Below are positions 24,201-37,000 of a DNA stretch of 64,000 nt, one piece after another. The notes beneath the pieces were generated by a model. It saw only the letters and a program-made list of their open reading frames with translations. It was not told the DNA's origin and did no database searches. The translations under genes were made by a program, and so were the position numbers. The DNA is from Zerene cesonia (Eukaryota; Arthropoda; Insecta; Lepidoptera; Pieridae): positions 4,787,218 to 4,851,217 of the forward strand of contig NC_052126.1 in the NCBI RefSeq assembly GCF_012273895.1, read 5' to 3'. Positions within the stretch are counted from its first letter, which is position 1; the number at the start of each line of letters is the position of its first letter.

Positions 24201-24874
24201 TGCACGACGTGTCAATAGCTGAGGTAAATAGTTCCTATTATGGCAACAACGGATATTGCGATATTCCAATAAATTGATTTCGGTAAGACGATAAACAATA
24301 AAAAAAAATATATATAAACTAACAACTAAAATTCGCTAAGAAACTAAACATTACATTGTGCTAAACATTGCGAAATCGAAAAAATCTTCGACCATCCTAA
24401 AAACTTACCAAGTGCAAAAATTCATTGTACTAATGTAGCTTTATCAAAATGGAAGTTAACGCATAACGGGGTTGGTATAATCAGTGGGTATAACAGCTGC
24501 GGTAACGCTTCTTAATACTAAATGGAAATCACATCAAAATACGTATACATCTAATATAAGATTCAACGTTTTGGACTACACCACTTAACGGTCAACCGTC
24601 CAAGTAACTCTGTTACACTTAGAACATTTAAGCTATAAATAACTTTCTACTTTGAGAAACTAACGAGTTGCGACTCTTTACGATAAACCTTCAGGCAAAT
24701 TGAGCGGAATCTCGCGTACGTCCTACCACAAGTTGCCCGCATCTAAGTCAAACTTTTAGGCCAGTGGTAAATACTTCTTGGAATTATAATAATTATTCGC
24801 TAAACATTGATTTATCTACTCATATTTTGGACACGAAACGCTTCGTCAAGCGTTCTCTACACTACGGCACGTGG

Positions 24875-24884
24875 NNNNNNNNNN
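24875..24884. other. assembly gap (10 N)
   Basis: Ten N within the repeat-free tract, next to low-complexity 'ataaag' repeats. The real length is unknown. Confidence 0.98.
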
Positions 24885-27800
24885 GGTTTGTACAGGGATC
24901 AAATGCATGTACGTAAAAGGCACTACGTTCAACGAATAAAGATAAAGATAAAGATAAAGAAAAAGAAAAAAGAAACAAAAACGAAAAACAAGTTATAGCC
25001 ATTCATAAAATTCATTTCGACGTTAGTCTTATTACGGCCTTTGTCAAATTGATTTAATCAAAAAGCGTCAACGCAACGAAAGAGAGAGAAAAAAAAAATT
25101 AGTTCTAAACATTTTCACTTAAACCTACAACTTAACATGGAAGATTATACTACGAATGTTTTGGTTAATCCGCCGCGTCGGCAGTGAAAACATATTTGTG
25201 CACCGATATCATAATTAATTCATTAATGAACCGTATTAAATATATTAAAGCGTATAAAATAGCGCGAACAGCGTCGTGCGCGGGAACGCGAAACGTCAAA
25301 TTGACAGACACAGACAAAAAATATATTATACTCTATGGTTAGAACTGTCAAAACGAATCGCCGTATTAGTACGCGACTAAATTAAAAAAATTGACGATAA
25401 AAAGATACAATGGATTCCTCTAGACACCGAAACCGACTTTATAAACAACCAATAGACAAATACTTACGCTAATTATTCACATATTTAATAAACCTTTCAC
25501 GGGAAACCGTTTAACCGACTACGACATCACATATAAGGTTTTAGACGTCGGAGCGAGTGAGGCGACCTTTGTTTCGTAAAACTATGAAGATATGACTAGA
25601 TTTTATACTTTTTTAAATTAAACTTCCGAATATTTGCTAAGTATTTTTTTTCAGTGCGAATTTTGTTTGCAAGGTGTGTAAACCATGTATTTATTATGTA
25701 CAAATATAAAATGTTTTAAACAAATTACGAATGGACAAAGCTGGACTTTCTCTTTGTTTTTATCAAAGGAGTTTCCAACTTCTGCATATGTCATCTGTAT
25801 TCGTTTATATCTATTAAGTAAAAAATAAATTCTCATTGAAATAGCTATCAAGCGTTGTATATACTCTTACAAACCAGAAACTCGCAGGCCATAATAAAAA
25901 AAAATTAAATTTCCCTAAACTTTCCAAAGTCATATTAAATATATTAAAACCTCGGAAAGAACATTTTCTTTAATTCATCACTCGCACCGACATACTTGGC
26001 AAGTATAAACCGACCAAATTATGTATAGAATAAACTGCCCCTCCTACAATCGCGACACGATTCGCTTTTCAAACGGACGGTTAATTTTTTTGTTAATTAA
26101 AAGAAAATAGCCATTCATCCGTTAAAAGTCGAATCTGTACTGACCACAGATCATATATTGAACCAGACAAGACAAAATTGTAGCTAAATTGTCTATGACG
26201 TCACAGAATGCTTCAATTTATTTAATTCGCTGCCGTTTTTATGTTTGTACTATATATAAATAGACAAATTATTTAATCAAATACATAACAAGAGATTATT
26301 TTGAGTTTCACACGTATTTTATACGATAGATATGCATTTGCAGTTCACTCTAGTCAATGGTTGTACAAATTTTATAACAATTTTTATAAAAAGTGACATC
26401 AAAGACAATGATCTAGCATAATCTATGATCTGTGGTATTATAGGAAAGGGCGTAGACAATTATCTAGCCAAGCACAACTACCGGCATATAGACTAATGGT
26501 CGAATACACTTAAATGCAATTATAAAAGTGTACTTCACTGTTGATATGACTGTGGGCACCTCCCAAACGGTTTGTCACATATTGAGGGTAGATGATGAAA
26601 AATCTGTCTATATATAACGAAGTGCAAACTTTTAAATTAAATAAATGAATTGTTCATAATTTTAAATATTTTTAACTTATTAAATAAATCGGCTTAACGT
26701 ATTGCACATCTGTATATAACACTTCATTTTATTTTGAAATTTATTGTCTGTAAAAAAAATAACACAAGCTAAATCGTACATTCAATTTTGTTTCCAAAAT
26801 TCATTTTACTTATAATATATAAACGGTAACAGAAATAATAGATATAATTAATTTTTCTACAGATTTTCCATCATCACCATTTAAAGCCTTATTAAAACGT
26901 AGAATTTAAAATAAACGCACATGCGTTAAGACACGTCTATAAAGGCGTAAAACAGCACGAGTTGTGCATATTAAATGCTTTTAAATTTAGAAAAAAAAAA
27001 AATTGGCAACACTGCCGCGAAATTACGCAGCGGTAGAAAAGTTACAAAAGTATTAAAGTAGCTTAAATAGAAAAAGCTTAGCAGAGGGATAAAATTTGAT
27101 AAAACCAGGGTTTCCATCACAGTGCCCATGTTATTTTTTCCGTCAGTGTTGCCAATTACCGAATCCATTTTTTTTTTTGGAGGGAAACTTAAGATACACA
27201 TAACAAATTCATTAAATCTTTTATAATATACAAAAAACATAACACCGAAAGTTCATTGGGTTTTCATTTGTAACAAAATGGGAATTTCAATAATAAAAAT
27301 CTTATGACCATTTCTGAGTACGATATTTGGCACTTGCTAACCTTCATAAATATGTCATTAAAATTCCCATTTTTAAATAATAAGCGTAGTTCTCACAACA
27401 TTTCAACGTAAACCGTGTATAACCGCCTAATCCTCTTGTCAGGTACATAATACAAGTTTCCGCTCCAAAAAATTGACATCAATAAAATTAAATGATAAAA
27501 ATTAATGTTAAATTAATTTATATATATATAAACAATTTAGCATAATTGATTTTCAGTTGAGTATTACATTAAATCTATTCGTTTCGAATCGTTAGAATTA
27601 TTAGGTTGTCAAAGGAATTTAATGACGACTGACAAAACTTTAGTTTCTGATAGACATCATTAAAACAAGTTATTTTTAAGACATTTATGCCTAAATATGC
27701 TTATTTAACAAACAGAAATACCGATTATTTGAAATTATATTTTATAGAAATTAACAGTTAATTTTGAGCAATGTTAATTTGACATTTATTTTTAGTACAA

Positions 27801-28030
27801 AGAACTCCAATAACATACAGGTTTGATACAATATAAGTCAATTAGTTTAATTATTATAAATGACAGTTAAATAATAATTTAAAATGATAATCAACTACCA
27901 TTAAAATATAATCTAACAGTGGCCAACTTCATTGAAAATAATTTCGAGCTGTACATACATCGAAACGAATAAACCTAATCACATTTAATGGCGTCTAACC
28001 ACGATTTAACGACGTCCTAACGCCGTTAAA

Positions 28031-31000
28031 TTAATTAATGGGCCCCGTGGCCAAATAGTGATATGGATGTCTCATAAATCGATTGTCATACCTCTGGTTC
28101 TTCTGATAGAAATCGTTGCGTTGGTTCACCTTGTGCTTGTAGTTTTGCGTGCGGCGATTCTTGTCTTTGTCGTTTTGTTTGTTCGTCTGTTTCTCTGTAC
28201 TGTCTGACTTTGGCGGGTCGCCGCTCGGTTTGTCCTGAAATTGTTTTGCGATGAAATCTATTAATAGATATTTAGATACAATGAGAGCATGGATGAAGAT
28301 AAATATTATTATTCTAATTATTTCATTATTTAGGTAAATAAAAACGGTAAGTAATTTTGAAAATACAGTTTAACAGAGCATCTTGTTAATGTTTATTTTC
28401 ATACATACATAAAAAACAAAACGCAATTGGGACAATTTGGGAATATCATTACTAAAACAATAAAAAATTTAGTGTTTATAAACATATTATACAAAGTGGA
28501 ATGTATGTATTTATAGAACCTAATGGAATGGGTTTCCTTTCTCTTGATAAATCAAGTTTTTTAAGAGATCTTTCATCCTTATTATTGACACAAACAACCA
28601 AAGCAACAGTACAGGTTGCAATTTAAACAAGTTTTTCTTCGGTTTAATTACTATTTGTTATGAGTGAATTTTGTAAACTTTTGAATGCATTCATTGCTTT
28701 CATCCTTTTTTTAAAATATTGTTGTATTGAAATTAAATTTTCTATATACGATATAAACAAGTAGTTTTACTTCTCCTGTTTTCATGTTTTGTTGTATTGA
28801 ATCAATTCTAATTGATTTTTATTAAGTTTTTACTAAACAAATTGTTTCAAAATAAGTATATAAATAAAATTAACAAACTAGTAATCTGGTAACAACCTAA
28901 AGGTAAACAAACCAGTAGCTCAGCTATGAAGTTGCTAGCTATGTATGCATGTATATCCTTGCAGCATTCAGGGTTTACATATGTCTCCAATGATGAAATA
29001 ATTATCGAAATCGGTCCAGTAGGTCCTGAGTTTAGTATGTTCAAACAAACTTAGCTATATATAACTAGTATAAATGTAACATTCTATTACCTCTTTATTG
29101 TCACCATTTGGTTTTCCCGGATTACTATTGTTGTTGTTGTTGTTGTTTAGTGGTGAATCCGGAGAGTGCTTAGGTGACTGCTGGTTCGAATACTGCGGGG
29201 AGTGGTCAGTCTGAAAGATATATCATTAACTTCATTATCCTACTAATATTATAAATGCGAAAGATTGTAAGGATGTGTGTGCGCTTGTTGCTCTTTTACG
29301 CAAAAACTACTGAACCGATTGCAATGAAATTTGGTATGTAGACAGCTGGACAACTGGAATAACATACAGGCAACTTTTTTCCCGATATTCCTGCGGGATA
29401 CGGATTTACGCGAGGGAAATCTCGGGGCACAGCTAGTTTAAATATATACAGCTCAAAGATGACTGACTGACATAGTGATTTATCAACACACAGCCCAAAC
29501 CACTGGATGGATCAAGCTTAAATTTGGCATGCAGAGAGATGTTATATTATTCAAGAGGAATCAGGATTTCAATCAACTTCCATAATTTCTTGTAATTCAA
29601 TGACATTTTAATTGAGAAATTAGTAGATTCATTGTTATTTTTACACATAATTAATTTCTGCTTTAACAGCATCATGAGTCCCCCTCAATTAATTCGACCT
29701 TATTACATTAAATTAAATGTGTCTTAATTACATTGTGTCATAAACAATATATAAAATTATTTAAGAGATCATACTGCCATTTTTTTTTTTGGTTTTTATT
29801 TTATTATGGAAATACTTTTGAAAATACTTTTTAATTAATTACTAATTACAGAAAAATGTAGTTAAATAACTATATCTATTTAGACTAGGCACTAAATTTC
29901 CGCTCCGATTTCATACATGGTACCTACGTTCTTTCTTTCCATGGAACCTTACTACACCTACTTATGGCCTAACTAAAAACAAAGGCCTAATTGGTCGAGC
30001 CGATGTCGTTAAGCGATCCATGTTTATTCATATAGAACAGACTAGCTTTTGCCCGTGGCTTCGCACGCGTTAAATTCTGTGTACTTGAATAGATGTTATC
30101 GACACACAAAACGACCTCTCGAATCACTCTATAAAAAAAAAAGAATCCGACATAACCCACGGCCTCTTCCCCGGGGGCCGGGGGTATCTATGGGTGTCTA
30201 TCTATGCAAGATTTCGCCGCTTTAAAAAAAATAGATAAATAAATTTAAAATAAGGTATAAGTGGACTCACGTGCGCGGGCGGCGGCGCGAGCGCGACGGT
30301 GAGCGTGAGGTCGCACCACATGGCGCAGCGGGCGCGCCGCGCGCACTCGCACAGCTGCTTCACCGCCGCCGCCAGCTGCAGTATCGCTGCGCATATATAT
30401 ATGTGTACATTAATACAAATGTGGGACTGTTTAACGCTGCATATCGCACATCCATTATATAGTCGACTAGCTTTCCGCCCGCGGCTTCGCCGACATGATA
30501 AGGTATATATAAGTAGCCTATAGTGAATCTTACATGATTTTATGATACATATTGACAATTAGGAATTACCATAAAACCTTTCATCCCCTATTTCAACACA
30601 TTCTACCCTTATTTTTGCGATAAAAAGTATCCCATGTCCTTCCTAAGTTCAAGTCTATCTTCATACCAAATTTCATCAAAATCGGTTCAGTGGTTTAGGC
30701 GTGAAAGCGTAACAGACAGACAGAGTTGCTTTCGCATGTATAATATTAGTAGGTATGTATATATAACAGCGTGTACTCACGGTCAGCGGGCAGGTACCGG
30801 TGCGGCGCGAGCTCGCGGCGGCGCGCCGCCTGCACGCCGGCGACGGCGCTGCGCCACGCCAGCATCGCGCTCTCCACCTCGCCGTGCGGTGCGCTGGAAT
30901 GTGACACTTGTTGGTATACCGATAAAGGCGTTTTCTGTATGTAAAGTAAGTTAATACAGTACTTGCGATGAACTAGATCTTATTGTTATTCAATCTAATT

Positions 31001-34000
31001 TTATTACCAGACAATAGGAAAGGAAAAAATAGATATACATGCTGTACTGCAGTACTGCTAGATGGAACTAGACTGGAAAATGAAAATTAAATATAGTCAC
31101 TACATAATCACTCGACATATTTTACCGGATTTTTATTACAAAAGTGATATTTACATGGTTCACATCAATTTATCTTCATTGTTCATTAAACGGCATTATT
31201 TGTGACGCAATAAACACCCACTATTTAAATTAGGAAGCCAAAAAATACCACTTACATTTCCGCCAAATTCTTAACATCTTCCCTCCACGTAGTTGGATCG
31301 AAAGTAGCCGGATCCAAGCCCTTCTCTTGTTCCCCGGGTACATTCCCTTGGCCGCGTTTCAGAACCGTTATCTTCCCGTCCTCCGGTTTGTTTGGCTTCT
31401 TATTCTGCGCTACACACACACTCGCACGCAGCGTCTCCATTTTGCCCATTAACGTTAATACCTGGAAATGAGAAATTATAATCAGAAAATTATAAAATAT
31501 CAATGTAAGTATTTAATCAAATGTACGAAATACTTGATCGTATCGGGATTGTTTTGATAAGGGCCGATTTTTCAATCCTTGGTTTTTTTTATGTCACAGT
31601 CGGCAATGGAGCTGGTGGGTCGCCTGATGGTAAGCGCTACCACCGCCCGTGAACATTTGAAGAGGCGTAACGTCACAAATGGATTGCCTACTTAAATTGG
31701 GAAGGGATTAGGAAAGGATTGATGAGAGGAATAGAGGAAAGGATGGAGGATAAAGGAGGACTAGGAAGGGTAAGGAAAAGGATATGGGCCTCCGGCTCCC
31801 CCACTCACCGTACGAAACACAATAGCGAGCTAAAGCTAAAGCAGGCTAGCTTATCATCCAACTGTATTTTTTAAGACACAAGATTGATCTTTTTTACAAA
31901 TTGAGTAATGAGTATAAAATTACTTACTCAAATAATTGCATCAATAAAATGATAAAGGAGTAAGTAGAAATATTAATAAATAAATGATAACAGCTTTATT
32001 TGTTTCAGAATATAAATAATTAGTAAGTCTGTCAACTCTAGTGGGACAAGGATGCAGTTTCATCACAGAGATAGTATTATAGCAAGAGACTCCCCAGAGT
32101 AAGTAAATAAGAGTAGGCATTTCCTACCTTGGTGTGTTCCCTCAGCATATCCACAGTAAGTCTATCCACTCTAGTTGGACACGGAGGCAATCTTGGTACA
32201 GGGATAGAGTTAGATGAAGAGACAGCTCGGCCAGGGTAGGCGAGGGCAAGTCTCGCTTCTGTCCGTTTTCTCTCCCGTTCCAATTGCTTCCACTGTTCGT
32301 AGCACGCGTCTAGACGAGCGTGGAGTATACTAGATGATGTTACAGCACCCCTGAAATTAGTTAAATTAAATCTATAGCATTGAATTGTAATAAAGAACTG
32401 ACTCCAAGTCAGATTAGAATGTTGTTTGTGAGCCGGAGGCTTCCTCATCCTTCCCAGTCCATTCCTTCAATCCCCTCGTCAATCCTTTCCTTATACATTA
32501 TATACAGAGAGGCTTATGGGGGTAATGATCATTTACAGACGAACCACCTGCTCAATTACCCACCCTAGCATAAAAAATAAAAATTGCCTCAAGCAAACTT
32601 TTTATGTCAATTGTTTTTACTTAGTTTATGACCTAAATAACGTATCAAATTCGAGCGTTAGTTAACTAACTAAACTAACCGATTTTTACGAAATTTTATA
32701 TATATATTCGGTAGGTTATAGGCTATTTTACAAGCGCGTGCTAGATTAGCTAGTATTATTGTAAATATTCCTTCATATATCACATAATAATAAAATTATA
32801 AACTAAAGATTTGATTTTTTTGGACATGCAAATCTCAAGAAACACTGAATAGCAAAATAACTTGTGTCATATAGCACATTTGTCAAGGAAGGCTAAATGT
32901 TTTCATATCAGGCTTTTTGGGAAAACAAATGCGGGTGAAACCGCGCGCTACAGATAGTTTCACATATAATTACACAACTAAAAGACATTCTTTAAGGTTT
33001 ATTTTTAAAGACCCCTTGTATGGAGTATAATATTATCATAATGTGAATATCAAGATACTAGAAAAGTACAATGTTTAGTGCACAATAATCTATCAGTAAT
33101 TGTTATCATAACTCCTCCAGAGAGTCAAGGATACTATTGTACAAAGATCATTTAGATATAGATATTTTAACAGCAAGATATAAATTTACACATGAATATA
33201 GTTCATTTAAGAACTAGCAGATTATCTTGAATTCGCAATCGAAATATTTTGAGATATTATTCTTGTTAAAATTAAAAGATCAATATATTATATTATATTA
33301 AATTTTTATTTATAAACTGACCAAATTTAAATGAGAAGAAATAAATGCACACAAAGCATTCAAAGGTAACAAATACAAAAAAAAATACGAGTTGAATTGA
33401 TAGCCAGATAGATAGATATATAAAATAACTACCTCATATTCCTCATAGCATAATAGGGTGCAAGGGGCAAATCCAACATTGGCGACGGCAGCACTGGCGG
33501 TGGGACTGGCGGGCTCGGACCCAGTAAAGCATTCAAACCTGTAATTACAGTGTTGCCATATATATATATTATTGTAATAATTGTTTCTTACCGGCGTCTA
33601 TGGAGAAGGAAGATACCTTTCCAAAATTCTAAAATATGACAAAAAACATCAAGAAATTTAGACACAAAAAAAGGACATTTGAATTGAGAACCGTTGTTTT
33701 TTGGTCATCGGTTGAAAATACGAAAATAATATAATCACAAGACATTCAATTTAAATATAGAACAGACTGTAGCATCAAGTAGACGTAATTACAAAATTTT
33801 GAAAATACTGTAGTTAAAAAGAAATGTATTGTACAAAAATATGTGACTCACCAAGATTAAACGGAGCATTCTCATGCAGGAAGGACACATCGACGTTCAA
33901 TTGATTCGGAGGCGGTCGATTCCTCATCAGCATGTTCATCTGTCGCGCCAATTCTTGCTGACGAACCACCGCTTGCTGATCTCTGTTCATACCGTTATCG

Positions 34001-37000
34001 AAATTTTGTCTCTGCTCCATACCGTTTTGATAACCATCTCGTATAACTTGATTCATATCGCGCCTCATGAAATCGTTTTGATGATATCCGTTCGGTTTGA
34101 AATTCATAGCGTTCACTGGTTGATTGAAATCGAAATTCTGCAAGCTGTTCCTGTCCACTTGATTGAGCATTTCGTTTGGATAGAAGTTGTTCTCTCCGTT
34201 GAACTTTGTAGGAGGATGTTGGAAGTTACGGTTGAAAAACACCTTGTTCCTATCATCTAGCATCTTATATTCTTCGTTTGGATAGTGCCCATTCATTTCT
34301 GGCATTTTAAAATTATTCTGCAGTAAATTGTCCTCCCTCGTCCGGTCCAGTGATAGATTCAATTGATGCAAATATGTTAGCAAATCCGTTGGATCCGTGT
34401 TCTGTTCTTTGACGAATGAATTGTCGAATTTATTTGGATATCTTTGGGCGTAATCGTAGTTCGAGTAATTCATGTCTATATTCAAACTGTTTGGTCGTTG
34501 GTTGAAATTGCTGAACATATTTGTCTCCGGCAGAGAGTTTCTTTGGTTCGGCTCGAAGAAATTGTAGAATTTCTCGTCGTATTTTGTTGGGCTTGAGAAT
34601 TGCGCGCCGCCTATTTCTTGAGCAGCTAAGCGCAGTAAATTCAACTGTTCGGGTGTCACTGTATCGTCGCTTATCGGTTCTATGCCGAGCAAATGGTCAT
34701 CATTCTCTGGATAATTGACAAATCCGTTTGAAAATCCATTCTGCATGTAGAAGCCGTTTTCGTTTTGATTCAAATAGGGATTGTTTTGAAACGAGTTGAA
34801 CGGCGGCGATAAGAATGAACTTCCTGTGTCGTTTTTGGCATATTGGTTTAGGCCCGACTGTAGCGTGCCTATTGTTTTTTCCGGTGTTTGTATGGAACTG
34901 AAATAAAACGTTAATGAAAATGAGTATACCTCTTGAATCATGCTGACGAAAGCTATATTTAAAACAGACATGTTTAAATATCCTGCTATCGCAATTTTAA
35001 TTCAAAACAATTGTTTAATATTACAAGTGTGAAATACAAATCAAATATAAATCATTAGCAGTTGTAAGGTAATTGCAATTAGTAAATTAGGGAATAAGAC
35101 AGAAAGAAAATTTATAATTTACTAGCTGCGCCCTCCGGTTTCACCCGTGTAAGTCCGTATCCTGTAGGAATATCGGGATAAACAGTTGTCTATACATTAT
35201 TCCAGTTGTCCAGCTGTCTATTTACCAAATTTCATTGCAATCGGTTCAGTAATTTTTGTGTGAAAGATAAACAAACGCACACACATCCTTACAAACTTTC
35301 ACATTTATAATATTAAGTAGGATTTAAACTTGAAAGGAAGGAAAGGAAAGGAAGCTGCATTATTCTAATTACTTTTTTTTCTAAGTTTTATTTTAATTTG
35401 AAATAATTTAATGTTCAAGGTAATTTATGACTATGAATATACTTAATTAAGTATACAAGATTCTTACCTGTTCCCTTCTGGTCCGGGTTCATCCAGAATC
35501 TTTGTGATGAGATCCCGAACCATTGAGTTTTCTTCCATAATTCTGTCTGACTGCAAGGAAGAAAATTTAATATTACACATCAAATTGGTTTGATTATTTG
35601 AATAGAATTTAAATTTATGAAACCAAAAGTAACAGAATAAAATTCAAAATTATTTTTCAAAAAATATATGTCAACAACACACTGCACATACAATAGCTTG
35701 ATAGTGATAATCACATACATTGTAATTGATTTTTATTGAAAAATCAAACCTAGGTAACTTGAACAATATAAAGACTAGGCTATTATATTGATTCTTGTTG
35801 TATCCTGTGTTTCATCTACAGACCTAATAGGGTAACTTTTTTGTTTAATAGCCTGTAGGTTGCAATAATTTGATTTCAAAAGTTCTTCTAAAGTAAGATT
35901 TAACCTCAAAAACATAACTATCCACTGACTGACATTGCTTTAATAATGTAATAATAATGCAAAATTTGAAATTTTCAGATGTTTCAAAAATATGTCCATA
36001 AATAAAAATAAAAAAAATTAAACAATTTAAAAGTAAAATGTGCTTCATTTCACATTTCTTATACAAGGATGCAATATTTTATTGTTATATTCACACAAAT
36101 ATTAATTGGAACTATACTATATTATAAAGATGGGCCCGCAATACCAGAACCTTTTGGATCCCCACTAAAAAAGGCATAATAGAATGATGCAACAATTTCA
36201 GGCATCAACTTTCGTAAACTACAGTTATCTTATATTTATATTTGAGAACTGTATATTTTCGCTTACAGTCACTGCATATACTCTCAATCTATACCTCTGA
36301 TTATAAAGCCATTGTAAATATTGAACATGTTGCATTTAATATTTATTAGCTTTATAATTTACTCATATAAGAATTACAAGGAAAATAGATCTTTGTGGTT
36401 TGAAGCAGATGCATTTCACAACTATTCCATTAGACAATGTTATTTACATAAGACAGCAGCTGATCAGCTCTCTAAACTATCACCTATTTCTTAAGCTCAC
36501 TATTCTATCACCTATTTCTAATAAGTATTAAGATAGAATAGTGACATAAATTAGACATAAAAAAAAACTAACCACTTTTATTTTTACAAATTTTATCACT
36601 GTTTCACCTCAATAGCTTTATTTCAACAGTTGTATAATAAGATGTATACTGACAAGTAAAAAATCAAGCCAACAAGTGATAAATCTACCATTAAATTAAT
36701 TTTATATAAGCTTCCCGTCACAGTTTTGCTGTGTATTGAAAGGGAATTCTCATAGGAATGGATGTTTCACTGCTGTAAAAAGTACTGGATATCACTCTTT
36801 TGTCTCCTAATTATCTCCAGATACAAAAATCATATTATAAAAAAATCAATTATAATGTTAATAGGAATCTACTGTTTATCTTAATGTTTGTAATTTAAGG
36901 GATAATACTTTTGCTTTTTTTTTTAATGGGAACTTATGAACTAGATTATTAACAATAATTCCTAACATAACCCCTACATTTATACACACAGGTTAAATAT

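Larger units (their letters stand above)
18281..28030 (-). other. 9.7-kb repeat-free non-coding tract, possible long 3' UTR of the MEIOC-like gene
   Basis: It lies immediately downstream (minus strand) of the MEIOC stop codon. No coding exon could be recognised: frames are short and of low-complexity AT composition. None of the Helitron-like elements, SINEs or other repeats that occur every 1-2 kb in the flanks was found here. An AATAAA on the minus strand (plus 18,285-18,290) stands at its far end. A somewhat GC-richer patch is at 21,780-22,080, and (aaagat)n-type low-complexity sequence at 24,936-24,990. A continuous 3' UTR, a separate non-coding RNA or a regulatory block under constraint are all possible. 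Confidence 0.4.

Noticed and set aside
30202..30558. 118-aa minus-strand open frame as one exon
   Set aside because: Only 30,271-30,386 is supported as MEIOC exon 8; the rest is intron and Helitron-like sequence.
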